This document shows positions 27,001 through 32,526 of a DNA stretch of 32,526 nt, one piece after another. The position numbers were made by a program, and so were the translations under genes. Below the pieces are notes generated by a model that made no database searches, was not told the origin of the DNA, and worked only from the letters and a program-made list of their open reading frames with translations. How positions within the stretch are numbered: the first letter of the stretch is position 1; every line of letters starts with the position of its first letter. This DNA is from Rhodococcus sp. (in: high G+C Gram-positive bacteria) (GTDB lineage: Bacteria > Actinomycetota > Actinomycetes > Mycobacteriales > Mycobacteriaceae), in assembly GCA_012515885.1 (NCBI GenBank), contig JAAYXN010000059.1:1-32526 (forward strand), read 5' to 3'.

Positions 27001-30000
27001 CCGGTGGGGTGCGCGGGGCGACTACGGTCAGTCGGCAACGGCATTTCTTCAGCCAGACCCTCAAGGGTCTGCGTCCAAAATTCCAGTTCCGATTCGCTCG
27101 CACCGGAGTCGAGGATCTGCTGTTGCCACAGCGTGTAGTCGGCGTACTGCACGGGCAGTTCCTGCCACTGCGGCGCCGTCCCTGACACTCGCCCCAGGTA
27201 AGCGCGGGTGAGGTCACCGAGCAGAGGCGCATCGGACCATTCGTCGGTGGCGATGTGGTGCATCGCGATCGCGATGAGGTGCTGCTGCTCGCCGACCTTG
27301 ATGACGGTCAGTCGAATCGGAAGGTCTTCGCGGAGATTGAAATTCGCGGTGAGCTTCTCGAAAGCGATGGTGCGTGCTGAGGCCTGCGGGTCAGCGTCTG
27401 CGCTGACGTCGAGCACCGTGAACTGCAACTGCTCGGCGGCGCTGCGCGGATCGAGGATCAGCTGGTAGGCGTCGTCGTTATTGGCGGTATCCACACCGAT
27501 GAGGGTGCGCAGGGTTTCATGACGCGTCACCACATCCACGAACGCCGCCTGCAATGCGGTGACGTCAAGGTCGCCGCGCAGAATCGCCGCGTGCGCGTAG
27601 TGGTAGGGCACGCTGTCGCGTTGCAACTGCTGCAGCATCCACAGCCGTTCCTGCGCCGCGGAAAGCGGCACCCGCTCCGGGCGGGGTCCAGCGACAATCG
27701 CCGGCTTCGCTTGCTGCGCGGACGGCAGCCGCTTCGCGATAGCCGCGACGGTGCGTGCCTCGAAAAGGTCGCGAATGCTCAACTGAACGTCGAACTCCGA
27801 ACGCACTTTGGAGACCATACGCATAGCGATCATCGAGTGACCGCCCAGTTCGAAGAAGTCGTCTTCGGCACCGACAGTGTCGATCCCGAGTAGCTCCGCG
27901 AAAATCTCGCACAGGATGCGTTCTTCACGTGTTGCAGGCTCGCGGCTGCCTACCGCTGGGCGCAGCGTCGGTTCGGGAAGTGCCTTGACGTCGAGCTTGC
28001 CGTTGACCGTCATCGGCAGTACATCGACGGCCTGGACGTGGCTGGGCACCATGTAGTCGGGCAGCAGCTCGCGCAGATGCTTGAGGACGGGTGCGGAATC
28101 GAAACTCGCCGCATCACCGGAGGCGGGAACAACGTACGCCGCGAGGCGTTTGGTGCCGGGAACAAGCGGATCCGCGACGGCGATCACCGCGGCAGTGGCC
28201 ACCAGCTCATGTGATTCGAGGACCGAGTCGATCTCGTGGAGTTCAACGCGGTAGCCGCGGATCTTCACCTGATCGTCAGTGCGGCCCAGGTAATCAATGT
28301 TGTCATCCCACACGCCGGAGTCGTCACCGGACGCATACGCAGGACGCCTACGCACCAGGTCACCGGTGCGGTACATACGTGCGCCCGGTTCAGCGAAAGG
28401 ATCGGCAATAAATCGCTCAGCAGTCAGGTCGAAACGACCGAGGTAGCCGCGCGCCAAACCCACACCAGCGATGTACAACTCACCGGGAACACCGTCCGGC
28501 ACCGGCCGCAGGAACGAGTCCAAAATGTGCGCCCGCGTGGCCCGGATAGGGACACCAACCGTGGGTGTTTCGCTGTCGTCGGTGCCCGCACCGAGCGTGT
28601 TAATCGTGTATTCGGTGGGGCCGTACAGGTTGTAACCGAGCGTTCCGTCGGTGTCACGCAAGCGATTCCACACCGAGTCCGGTACCGCTTCACCGCCAAG
28701 AAGCACCAGCGGTGGGCGGTGACGCTCGCCCGAATCGTCGAGCAGTCCGTCAGCGAACAACTGTGTCGCGTAGGTGGGCGTGACGTTGACGACATCGATG
28801 GCGTGGGCGTCGCAGTACTCGACCAGCGCCAGCGAGTCCCGGCGCAGTTCTTCGTCGCACACGTGCACTTCGTGGCCTTCAACGAGCCACAGCAGCTCCT
28901 CCCACGACATGTCGAACGCGAACGAAACGGTGTGGGCGACGCGCAGCCTCGCCGTGTCTCCATTCGGACCGCTAGCCGCAGCCACCACGGGATCGAAGAT
29001 CGCGGCCTGGTGGTTGCGCTGCATGTTCGTCAGACCGAGGTACGGCGTGATGACGCCCTTCGGTTTGCCTGTCGAACCGGAGGTGTAGATGACGTAGGCG
29101 GGGTGACGGAGCCGACCTGGGGTGCCCGGCGCGAACGCACCGAGATCGCTGTCGCGCACCGCAGCGTCCGGGTTGGCCTGTCCGACGTACACGCACTGGT
29201 CTGCAGGCAGATCCAGGCGTCCTCGCACCGTATCGGCGGTAACGAACAGGGACGGCTGTGCGTCCTCAATGATGGTGGTCAAGCGTCCGTCTGGCTGGTC
29301 GAGTTCGAGCGGCAGATACGCCGAACCCGTACGCAGCACCGCGAACAGTGCCACCACCATGTCAATCGACCGTGGCAGGCCGAGAGCGATCACCACTTCC
29401 GGACCGGCGCCGCGGGCTAGCAGCTCAGACGCGAGCGTCTCGACGGCGTCAGCGAGTTCACGGTAGCTGTAGCGCACCTCATCGAAAACGAGGGCGGTGA
29501 CATCGGGAGTCTGGTTCGCTTGCGCGAGAAGCATTTCCGCGACGGTGATGTCATCAACATCCGGCAGCGGGGTCTGCCACTGCACCCGGGTGGCCGCCAA
29601 CTCGGTCGGAGTGAGCGCATCGACGGAACCGACAAGGCCGTCACTGTCGGCGGCGAACAGTTCCAGCAGCGCACGGAAACGCTCATGCAGTGCGCGTGCC
29701 CGCTGGACGGGAATGAGATCGGGGCGGTAATCGATTTTGATGTGCAGAGTTTGTGACGGCGACACCACCACAGCCAACGGGTAGTGGGTGTGGTCAAGGC
29801 TGTCTTCGCTGACAATGCCGTAGCGCTTGGACTGCGCCTCGATCGTGGCGTTGTCTTTGAAGTTCTGCAGCACGAACAGGGTGTCGAACAGTTCGGTGCG
29901 GCCCAGTGCCTGCTGGATTTCGCCGAGCCCGAGGTACTCGTGTTCCATGCGCTCGACGTAGTCGTCCTGCATGCGCCGCAACAGCTCCGTGAGCGTCTCA

Positions 30001-32526
30001 CCGGGGTTGAGCGTGACGCGGATAGGGACGGTGTTGAGGAACATGCCGACCACGCGGTCCAGGCCGTCGATCTCGGTGGGGCGACCGGCCACTGTCGAGC
30101 CAAACACGATGTCGCTGCGGCCTGATTCTGCGGAAAGCAGCAGACCCATCACCGCATTCATCAGCGCGTTGAGCGTGACGCCAGCGCGGCGTGCACTCGC
30201 ACGCAGCGCCGTCGTCAGCTCTTCAGATACATACGATTCGATGCGCTCAGGCACCTGCGCGGTGCGTTCACGAATGGGTCCAGCGAGCAGCGTCGGCTCA
30301 TCGAAACCGTCGAAAGCCTCACGCCACGCCTGCGCTGCTGCCTGCGGGTCGCGCTGAGCGAGCCACGCCAGGTAGTCGGTGAACTGTGCGTTCGACAGCT
30401 GCGGATCGTCGTCGGCATAGAACGCGAGTAGCTGGTCGACGACGAGGGCACCGGACCAGCCGTCCCACACGATAAATTCGCGGTTGACGACGAGGCGGTC
30501 GATGCCGTCCAGGTGGATGAGCAACATGCGCCACAGCGGCGGTGCAGTCAGATCGAAGGGTTCGTGGCGATCTGCTTCCATCAGTTCCTGCGCGCGTGCC
30601 TGCTGGGCCTGCGGCGCAAGGTCGGTGAGATCTACCTCGGTAAACGGAACTTCCAGGCCGGAGCTAGACCCACGGGCAATGAACTGGACTGGATCAGCGA
30701 CGCCGTTGCCGACGAAACCAGCACGCACTGTGGGGTTGGCGTCGAGGAGCTTGGCTGCGGCGCCGCGCATCCGCGCAACATCGATGCGATGACCAAAGTC
30801 GAGGGAAAACTGCGCGGTGTAAATGTCGGTGCCCTCGGAATCGAAGGTCGACTGGAAGTACAGGCCACGCTGGAGCGGTGAGAGCGGCCAAATATCTTCC
30901 ACCACAGCGTCAGTAGCAGCCTGGACGCTATCGATTTCCGCCTGAGTCAACGAAATATGTTGCACGTCAGAGGGAGTAAGACCTGCTCCCCCGCTGAGAC
31001 TAATGATCTCGACAGCAGCCTGCTCCCACAGCGCCGCCAATTCACCCAGCTGTGCGTGATCGAGACGGCCGTCGGTGCGCAGTACCGCACCGGCAGCACT
31101 CGTGTTAATCGCAACATCGAGTGCGTAGTCACGCAGAGCTTCACCGTCGACACGAACCAGCACCTGCGGCGCGGACAGCGGCGCCAACGCCGGACCAGCC
31201 TGAACGTTGGAGTAGCGGAGCATCGGCCAGCCGATGCCGTCATCGGGTACCCGCCGCGCAGCCTCTTTCGCTGAACGCAACGCTTCAAGAGCGGCACCGT
31301 CAGTATTGGCGGCACCGCCGCCGTCAGCATTGGCGGCACCGCCGCCGGAAAGTTCCAGCCGAACCGGAGTGGTCCAGCCGATCGGACCCACTGTGCGATC
31401 AAGTCCGCCGGTGCGGCCGTCACGCCACACATCGATCAGCAGGGAGTCAGCCTGACGAGCAGAGAACCGGCTGACGGCGAGAGCAGTCACTGCCGCCCAC
31501 ACGTCGGCGGCGGTACCGCCCACCAGGGCTGCCGCGTCGTCGGCGCCGACAGGAAGGGCGATCGTCACCTCATCGGGGGTCGCCGCCGCGCCGCCGCTAA
31601 CAAGTTCAGCGCCGGGTGCAGCGATTTCCATCCACGTTGAGATCTCCGCCAAACGTTCAGGCGCTGCTGCCGCCGCAGCAAAGACCCGCGCGTGCGACTT
31701 CAGGGAGACGGGCACGGTCGGCAACTGCGGTGCCAGACCGGCGACAATCGCACCCAGAGCGCGCCGAAGATCGCTGACCACGATCTCCCACGAGCGGGGG
31801 TCGAGGACGGACTTGGCTCCGCTGACGCGTAGTTCACTGGGCTCGTCGCTGATCTCGACAGCCAGGACCCGGCCGACCGATACGTCAGTATCAATCTTGG
31901 TGGCTGCGTCAGCATCAATCTTGGTGGCTCCGTCAGCATCAGACTCGGCGACAATGCTTTCCGCTAGCGCATCGAGGTCGATGGCGTCTGGAACTTCCAG
32001 CGTCCACAGGATGGGCGCGAGGGCGCTGAGCTTGGCGCGCGTGCCGTGGTGATGTTCAAGTACTGCGCGAACAGCGTCAACCACATGCTCACGTTGCGTG
32101 CCCCGCGGAAGCGCGAACTCTGCGGTGTATTCACTGACCGACGTGGCAGCGCTGTCTCGGCGCATCGCCACAGCTGCCGGTAGCGCCAGCGGGCCGATCC
32201 CATCCGTGTCGTGCTCGCCGCGCGGAGCCGCCGTCCATACCGGTGCATCGAGGTCACCGAGGACGTCATCGATAAATTCGTTGACGCCAGCAGAAAGGTT
32301 GCGAGCTGCATCGACGCAATCGGGGTGGGCACGCAGGTTGATGCCGATCGGCTCGCCTGCCTTGTACAAAATGATCGTGTACTCAAGCTCGCCCACCGGG
32401 CCCGACGACAGCAAGTGCGCTTCGGTGTCGGTGCCCTTGCCGAGTGCGCTACGGGAAACAGCGGCGGGCATCACGTTAATTCCGATGCCGGGCGGCCGCC
32501 ACGACGGATCACGCTCGGCGAGTTCC
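21084..32526 (-). CDS. Multimodular siderophore NRPS, 5' end outside window
   Basis: Non-ribosomal peptide synthetase of at least 3,813 residues; the frame stays open to the window edge, and the first residues are already the C-terminal part of a condensation domain, so the true start lies further right. Numbering from the GTG at 32472-32474, the order is: C end (to about 82), degenerate epimerization-like domain (95-505), degenerate C (520-950), A1 (975-1500), T1 (Ser1547), C (1602-2028), A2 (2070-2585), T2 (Ser2635), C (2693-3160), A3 (3197-3700), T3 (Ser3747), stop 49 residues later. There is no thioesterase, reductase or terminal condensation domain. The binding lipoprotein follows with a 4-base overlap, then the exporter. 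The A1 code indicates hydroxyornithine, so the product is probably a hydroxamate siderophore. Ornithine hydroxylase, acyltransferase, MbtH-like protein and release enzyme are not seen here. Confidence 0.95.
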   Translation of the reverse strand, partial: ELAERDPSWRPPGIGINVMPAAVSRSALGKGTDTEAHLLSSGPVGELEYTIILYKAGEPIGINLRAHPDCVDAARNLSAGVNEFIDDVLGDLDAPVWTAAPRGEHDTDGIGPLALPAAVAMRRDSAATSVSEYTAEFALPRGTQREHVVDAVRAVLEHHHGTRAKLSALAPILWTLEVPDAIDLDALAESIVAESDADGATKIDADAATKIDTDVSVGRVLAVEISDEPSELRVSGAKSVLDPRSWEIVVSDLRRALGAIVAGLAPQLPTVPVSLKSHARVFAAAAAAPERLAEISTWMEIAAPGAELVSGGAAATPDEVTIALPVGADDAAALVGGTAADVWAAVTALAVSRFSARQADSLLIDVWRDGRTGGLDRTVGPIGWTTPVRLELSGGGAANADGGGAANTDGAALEALRSAKEAARRVPDDGIGWPMLRYSNVQAGPALAPLSAPQVLVRVDGEALRDYALDVAINTSAAGAVLRTDGRLDHAQLGELAALWEQAAVEIISLSGGAGLTPSDVQHISLTQAEIDSVQAATDAVVEDIWPLSPLQRGLYFQSTFDSEGTDIYTAQFSLDFGHRIDVARMRGAAAKLLDANPTVRAGFVGNGVADPVQFIARGSSSGLEVPFTEVDLTDLAPQAQQARAQELMEADRHEPFDLTAPPLWRMLLIHLDGIDRLVVNREFIVWDGWSGALVVDQLLAFYADDDPQLSNAQFTDYLAWLAQRDPQAAAQAWREAFDGFDEPTLLAGPIRERTAQVPERIESYVSEELTTALRASARRAGVTLNALMNAVMGLLLSAESGRSDIVFGSTVAGRPTEIDGLDRVVGMFLNTVPIRVTLNPGETLTELLRRMQDDYVERMEHEYLGLGEIQQALGRTELFDTLFVLQNFKDNATIEAQSKRYGIVSEDSLDHTHYPLAVVVSPSQTLHIKIDYRPDLIPVQRARALHERFRALLELFAADSDGLVGSVDALTPTELAATRVQWQTPLPDVDDITVAEMLLAQANQTPDVTALVFDEVRYSYRELADAVETLASELLARGAGPEVVIALGLPRSIDMVVALFAVLRTGSAYLPLELDQPDGRLTTIIEDAQPSLFVTADTVRGRLDLPADQCVYVGQANPDAAVRDSDLGAFAPGTPGRLRHPAYVIYTSGSTGKPKGVITPYLGLTNMQRNHQAAIFDPVVAAASGPNGDTARLRVAHTVSFAFDMSWEELLWLVEGHEVHVCDEELRRDSLALVEYCDAHAIDVVNVTPTYATQLFADGLLDDSGERHRPPLVLLGGEAVPDSVWNRLRDTDGTLGYNLYGPTEYTINTLGAGTDDSETPTVGVPIRATRAHILDSFLRPVPDGVPGELYIAGVGLARGYLGRFDLTAERFIADPFAEPGARMYRTGDLVRRRPAYASGDDSGVWDDNIDYLGRTDDQVKIRGYRVELHEIDSVLESHELVATAAVIAVADPLVPGTKRLAAYVVPASGDAASFDSAPVLKHLRELLPDYMVPSHVQAVDVLPMTVNGKLDVKALPEPTLRPAVGSREPATREERILCEIFAELLGIDTVGAEDDFFELGGHSMIAMRMVSKVRSEFDVQLSIRDLFEARTVAAIAKRLPSAQQAKPAIVAGPRPERVPLSAAQERLWMLQQLQRDSVPYHYAHAAILRGDLDVTALQAAFVDVVTRHETLRTLIGVDTANNDDAYQLILDPRSAAEQLQFTVLDVSADADPQASARTIAFEKLTANFNLREDLPIRLTVIKVGEQQHLIAIAMHHIATDEWSDAPLLGDLTRAYLGRVSGTAPQWQELPVQYADYTLWQQQILDSGASESELEFWTQTLEGLAEEMPLPTDRSRPAHPTGNAGTVRATVDPHVGNALRTIADAHGASPFMVLHAATAAALSRFGAGEDIVVGSPASGRSDSALDDLVGFFVNTVVLRTDVSGNPTFGELVERVRDADLKAMEHQELPFQLLVEKLAPARVDGRNPLFQVMLSYLQRPAVLPDFLGIPTEWEPLSNVRAKFDLTITYVDAPDTGEISINVEYATDLFDEATAQSLADALVQLLGACGAGEQARIDELTVLSDAAASAALALGDGGPAIANTAPQQSISASTVGEALRAAAQRTPEATALVGATLSGERVELSYRELAARTAQIARYLAAQGTRSGDIVAIAVPRSIDQIVAIHAAVQLGAAYLPIDTTLPQSRIEYLLTDAKPASVLTATGVELPDTASSVIVLDDPETAAAITSSDTAAITDAERGGAVTTAHPLYVIYTSGSTGNPKGVVVAHRSVTNRLDWVQADDAITDADRIIVKTPASFDVSVWELFWPFLHGATAIVAGPQAHRDPAEVGALIRDHAVTIAHFVPSMLDEALATPENLTSLRRIVASGEALGASTARRVAQRLPQVRLDNLYGPTEAAVEVTLAADVSHSDSAPTIGRVGEGVQMYVLDARLRPVPQGVSGDLYIGGIQVADGYLGRSALTSERFVADPFGDAASRLYRTGDVARWNARGELDFLGRADDQVKIRGMRIELGEVTGYLEAAPGVSRAAVSVHNAETGPILVGYVVAAADATAFDTAAVRSAFDTAAVRSALIGAIPDHLVPSVIMEINEIPVSPNGKLDRRRLPTPDTSARAQREPSTETEARLCALFAGVLADSEDGNSVGPDDSFFALGGHSLSAIRLVNAIKREWGVDLGVRDIFESPTPAALAIVLGTRAIGTALPPLTRYERPESGEGIPVSAAQRRMWLVEQLGAAASADAAVSADTAVAGGAGVYNVPISWRVAGGVDADAFAAAIGDLLARHEALRTIYPAGPDGEPVQVIVPTDQVRVDVSTQTIAEADLTAALREATRHRFDLQFEVPVRVSLFSVEGDTERDASNDTERDASNDTVVALVIHHIAVDEWSTSALLTDLATAYGLRQVGQSPAWEPLDVQYADYALWQREILGDAGAPSELATGQLDYWKSALADLPDVIELPTDRSRPARFTYRGGAVPLGVDAPTLRGLRALAADHGVSMFMLMHAAVAALLSKSGAGEDIPLGTPVSGRRDASLEPLVGFFLNTLVLRADLSGDPTVAQLLDRVRATDFAAFENQDVPFDQVVDAVSGRRAGVRSVHPLFQTMIVYLTQPDPTQLLGGGITPQPIEPDTSKFDLSFDFVEYTGLAGADAGESADVVVGVIEYSSDLFDRETVQRLADGLTVLLGQLANAAPTERLSQLSAIPVQDRQLIDTASSRPGISGAANTAVDLFDHAAEQYPDRVAVVDGEREWSFTELASRVRRLARHLVAQGVGPEVPVALLLPRTTHALSAIFGVMTAGGAYVAIDPATPTARIETILETAQPTVVLTTESTASALPGTYRGHVVVLDDPTFDDALAAYSDAPLTDTDRKAPLLAEHPAYVVFTSGSTGTPKAVEAVHRGLVALWHSHRADLYQPTTAQAGRDHLHVGHAWSFAFDASWQPQLWLLDGHTLYLVNEDTRRDPVQMVAQAHRQRWDFLEVTPSHLTQLLDAGLVGDEGPTTLGFGGEAVAGPLWDRLNGLAATRGTLAFNLYGPSESTVDALVARTSQSAQPVAGGPVAGTAARILDRWLQPVPVGVTGELYLSGEGLARGYRGESALTATRFVADSDGTRMYRTGDRARWLPDGTIAYRGRGDDQVKIRGHRVEPAEIEATLLARADIQDAVVIARTDLGAPTALCAYVVPADQGTFSLDALRSDLRTLLPDYMVPATITVLAAIPTSANGKVDRRALPRPELDLTAYREPSTPAEQVLCDAIAQVLGVDQVGADDDVFSLGLDSIGVMALLRKVREAGFDTTAAAVFAAQSIAELATHMESSSQTFESTTRGS
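21120..21340 (-). other. NRPS T3: terminal carrier domain, no thioesterase
   Basis: Phosphopantetheine carrier domain with LGLDSIG, modified Ser3747, in place of the LGGHS of T1 and T2. Only 49 residues follow, ending in a Ser/Thr-rich tail. The D-S-I form is usual for carriers that hand over to something other than an in-line C domain. The finished chain must leave by an enzyme in trans or by uncatalysed cyclisation. Confidence 0.85.
21360..22884 (-). other. NRPS A3: adenylation domain of unassigned specificity
   Basis: Complete adenylation domain with TSGSTGTPKAV, FDASWQ, NLYGPSE, YRTGDRARW and NGKVDRRALP motifs. The residues read off at the specificity positions are D-A-Q-E-G-G-L-V-D-K (first Asp is residue 3408). 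The first three resemble glutamine-type codes, but G-G at positions 299 and 301 does not. I recall no exact precedent and do not assign a substrate; a modified ornithine is an alternative. Confidence 0.75.
22985..24395 (-). other. NRPS third complete C domain, intact motif
   Basis: Condensation domain between T2 and A3. The active-site motif is HHIAVDE (His2854, His2855), with the usual Asp and with Glu replacing the final Gly, a common actinobacterial variant. It starts IPVSAAQRRMWLVEQL and contains the DRSRPA and VGFFLNTLVLR blocks of LCL-type domains. A perfect 24-base duplication encodes D-T-E-R-D-A-S-N twice just before the motif. Confidence 0.85.
23934..23981 (-). repeat. Perfect 24-base tandem duplication in an NRPS C domain
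   Basis: Two identical adjacent 24-base units (23934-23957 and 23958-23981) encode the eight residues D-T-E-R-D-A-S-N twice, in a surface loop upstream of the HHIAVDE motif. Full identity suggests that the duplication is recent. Confidence 0.9.
24826..24879 (-). repeat. 27-base tandem duplication in NRPS A2 C-terminal subdomain
   Basis: Two adjacent 27-base units (25 of 27 identical) encode a nine-residue A-F-D-T-A-A-V-R-S repeat in the variable loop before the IPDHLVPS segment. Confidence 0.85.
25827..25874 (-). repeat. Decayed 24-base duplication in NRPS A2
   Basis: Two adjacent 24-base units starting ggtgatcgcggccg share their first 14 bases exactly and then diverge. The encoded loop reads A-A-I-T-S-S-D-T-A-A-I-T-D, before the A3 core motif YTSGSTG. 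Confidence 0.55.
26390..27672 (-). other. NRPS second complete C domain, intact motif
   Basis: Condensation domain between T1 and A2 with HHIATDE (His1739, His1740), VPLSAAQERLWMLQQL at the start, DRSRPAHPTGNAG and VGFFVNTVVLRTD blocks. It is LCL-like and appears active, joining the A1 residue to the A2 residue. Confidence 0.85.
27725..29552 (-). other. NRPS A1-T1: hydroxyornithine adenylation and carrier domains
   Basis: Adenylation domain with YTSGSTGKPKGVI, SFAFDMSWEELLW, NLYGPTEYTINTL, MYRTGDLVRRRP and NGKLDVKALP. The specificity residues, aligned on GrsA, read D-M-E-N-L-G-L-I-N-K (Asp1188, Met1189 and Glu1192 first). This is the code I recall for delta-N-hydroxy-L-ornithine in the coelichelin synthetase CchH. 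A loop insertion follows the A8 region (about YASGDDSGVWDDN). The carrier has LGGHSM (Ser1547). Confidence 0.88.
29625..30917 (-). other. NRPS degenerate C domain (HHxxxDG is EFIVWDG)
   Basis: Condensation domain that begins EDIWPLSPLQRGLYF, the form usual for C domains placed after an epimerization domain. It keeps DGWSG, AGRPTEIDGLDRVVGMFLNTVP and the final LHIKIDYRPDLI block, but the two histidines are replaced by Glu666 and Phe667. The codons are clear (GAA TTT ATC GTG TGG GAC GGC). Loss of the second histidine normally abolishes peptide-bond formation. Confidence 0.8.
31297..31344 (-). repeat. 24-base tandem duplication in the E-like domain
   Basis: Two adjacent 24-base units (23 of 24 identical) encode G-G-G-A-A-N-A-D followed by G-G-G-A-A-N-T-D, in the loop after the LDRTVGPIGWTTPVRLEL block. 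Confidence 0.9.
31884..31931 (-). repeat. 24-base tandem duplication in the E-like domain, second site
   Basis: Two adjacent 24-base units (22 of 24 identical) plus a partial third encode D-A-D-G-A-T-K-I and D-A-D-A-A-T-K-I, shortly before the degenerate AKSVLDP motif. Confidence 0.9.
32229..32526 (-). other. NRPS C-domain C-terminal end at the window edge
   Basis: The last part of a condensation domain: RPPGIGINVMP, HLLSSGPVGELEYTIILYK and the final helix NEFIDDVLGDLDAPVW. The rest of this domain, including its catalytic motif, and the NRPS start lie outside the window. Confidence 0.7.

Larger units (their letters stand above)
30960..32192 (-). other. NRPS degenerate epimerization-like domain
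   Basis: An E-type condensation-fold domain recognised by VWAAVTALAVSRF, LDRTVGPIGWTTPVRLEL and VPDDGIGWPMLRYSN, the equivalents of the E-domain DLSRTVGWFT and GIGYGxLRY blocks. The HHxxxDG position reads AKSVLDP (220-226), so both histidines and the Gly are missing. It follows directly on the end of a C domain with no A-T pair between them. Two 24-base tandem duplications lie in its loops. Confidence 0.7.

Noticed and set aside
21084-32526. Naming the NRPS product as coelichelin, heterobactin or another known siderophore
   Set aside because: Only one code (A1) matches a known synthetase exactly; module order, dead E-C pair and A3 code do not fit a pathway I can recall, and the 5' end is missing.

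Overview
The window looks like the chromosome of a mycolic-acid-lineage actinobacterium (order Mycobacteriales; moderately high GC, roughly 60% by eye). From memory, the gene set ychF, DUF6542 protein, ispH, lipid-droplet-associated protein, xseA, xseB, AI-2E family protein, DUF4245 protein, glpX and fumC matches the M. tuberculosis Rv1098c-Rv1112 neighbourhood, rearranged and with sbcDC lodged inside it. I cannot name the genus from sequence alone. No rRNA, tRNA, CRISPR or insertion sequence was seen. No gene-free stretch exceeds about 190 bases.

Left half (1-15225), housekeeping. Minus strand: ychF and a small CD225/dispanin membrane protein whose only well-placed start is an ATC codon. Plus strand: an AI-2E family permease, sharing a bidirectional terminator with the convergent sbcC. 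sbcD-sbcC (minus) form a coupled operon behind a near-perfect DNA-damage (PafBC, RecA-NDp type) promoter that appears to give a leaderless mRNA. A DUF6542 protein (plus) converges on ispH (minus) across a perfect hairpin. The lipid-droplet protein, xseA and xseB run as a plus-strand operon. A DUF4245 lipoprotein-like protein (minus) faces glpX (plus), which ends in a clear intrinsic terminator, followed by fumC (plus). Several of these genes (sbcD, ispH, DUF6542, ychF) have a TAnnnT -10 box 7-9 bases before the start codon, which suggests leaderless or near-leaderless transcription.

Right half (15263-32526), iron and siderophore region. A stand-alone condensation-fold acyltransferase is followed by an IdeR/DtxR-type iron box. 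Next come two glycosyltransferase genes that face each other and are both cut off at the same point near 17055, as if a deletion had fused their 5' halves tail to tail. On the minus strand a tightly coupled operon reads NRPS, siderophore-binding lipoprotein, EntS-like MFS exporter, membrane-anchored endonuclease/exonuclease/phosphatase protein, truncated glycosyltransferase, every junction overlapping by 4 nt or separated by 1 nt.

The NRPS (more than 3,800 residues, 5' end outside the window) reads C(end)-E*-C*-A1-T1-C-A2-T2-C-A3-T3 with no thioesterase. A1 carries the ten-residue code DMENLGLINK that I recall for delta-N-hydroxyornithine, A2 has a serine-like code (DVWHVSLVEK), and A3 has an unassigned code (DAQEGGLVDK). 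E* and C* have both lost the histidines of HHxxxDG. The genes together describe synthesis, export and re-uptake of a probable hydroxamate-type siderophore, with several features (dead E-C pair, missing TE, unread A3 code, 24-nt in-frame duplications in the NRPS) that do not match a pathway I can name.
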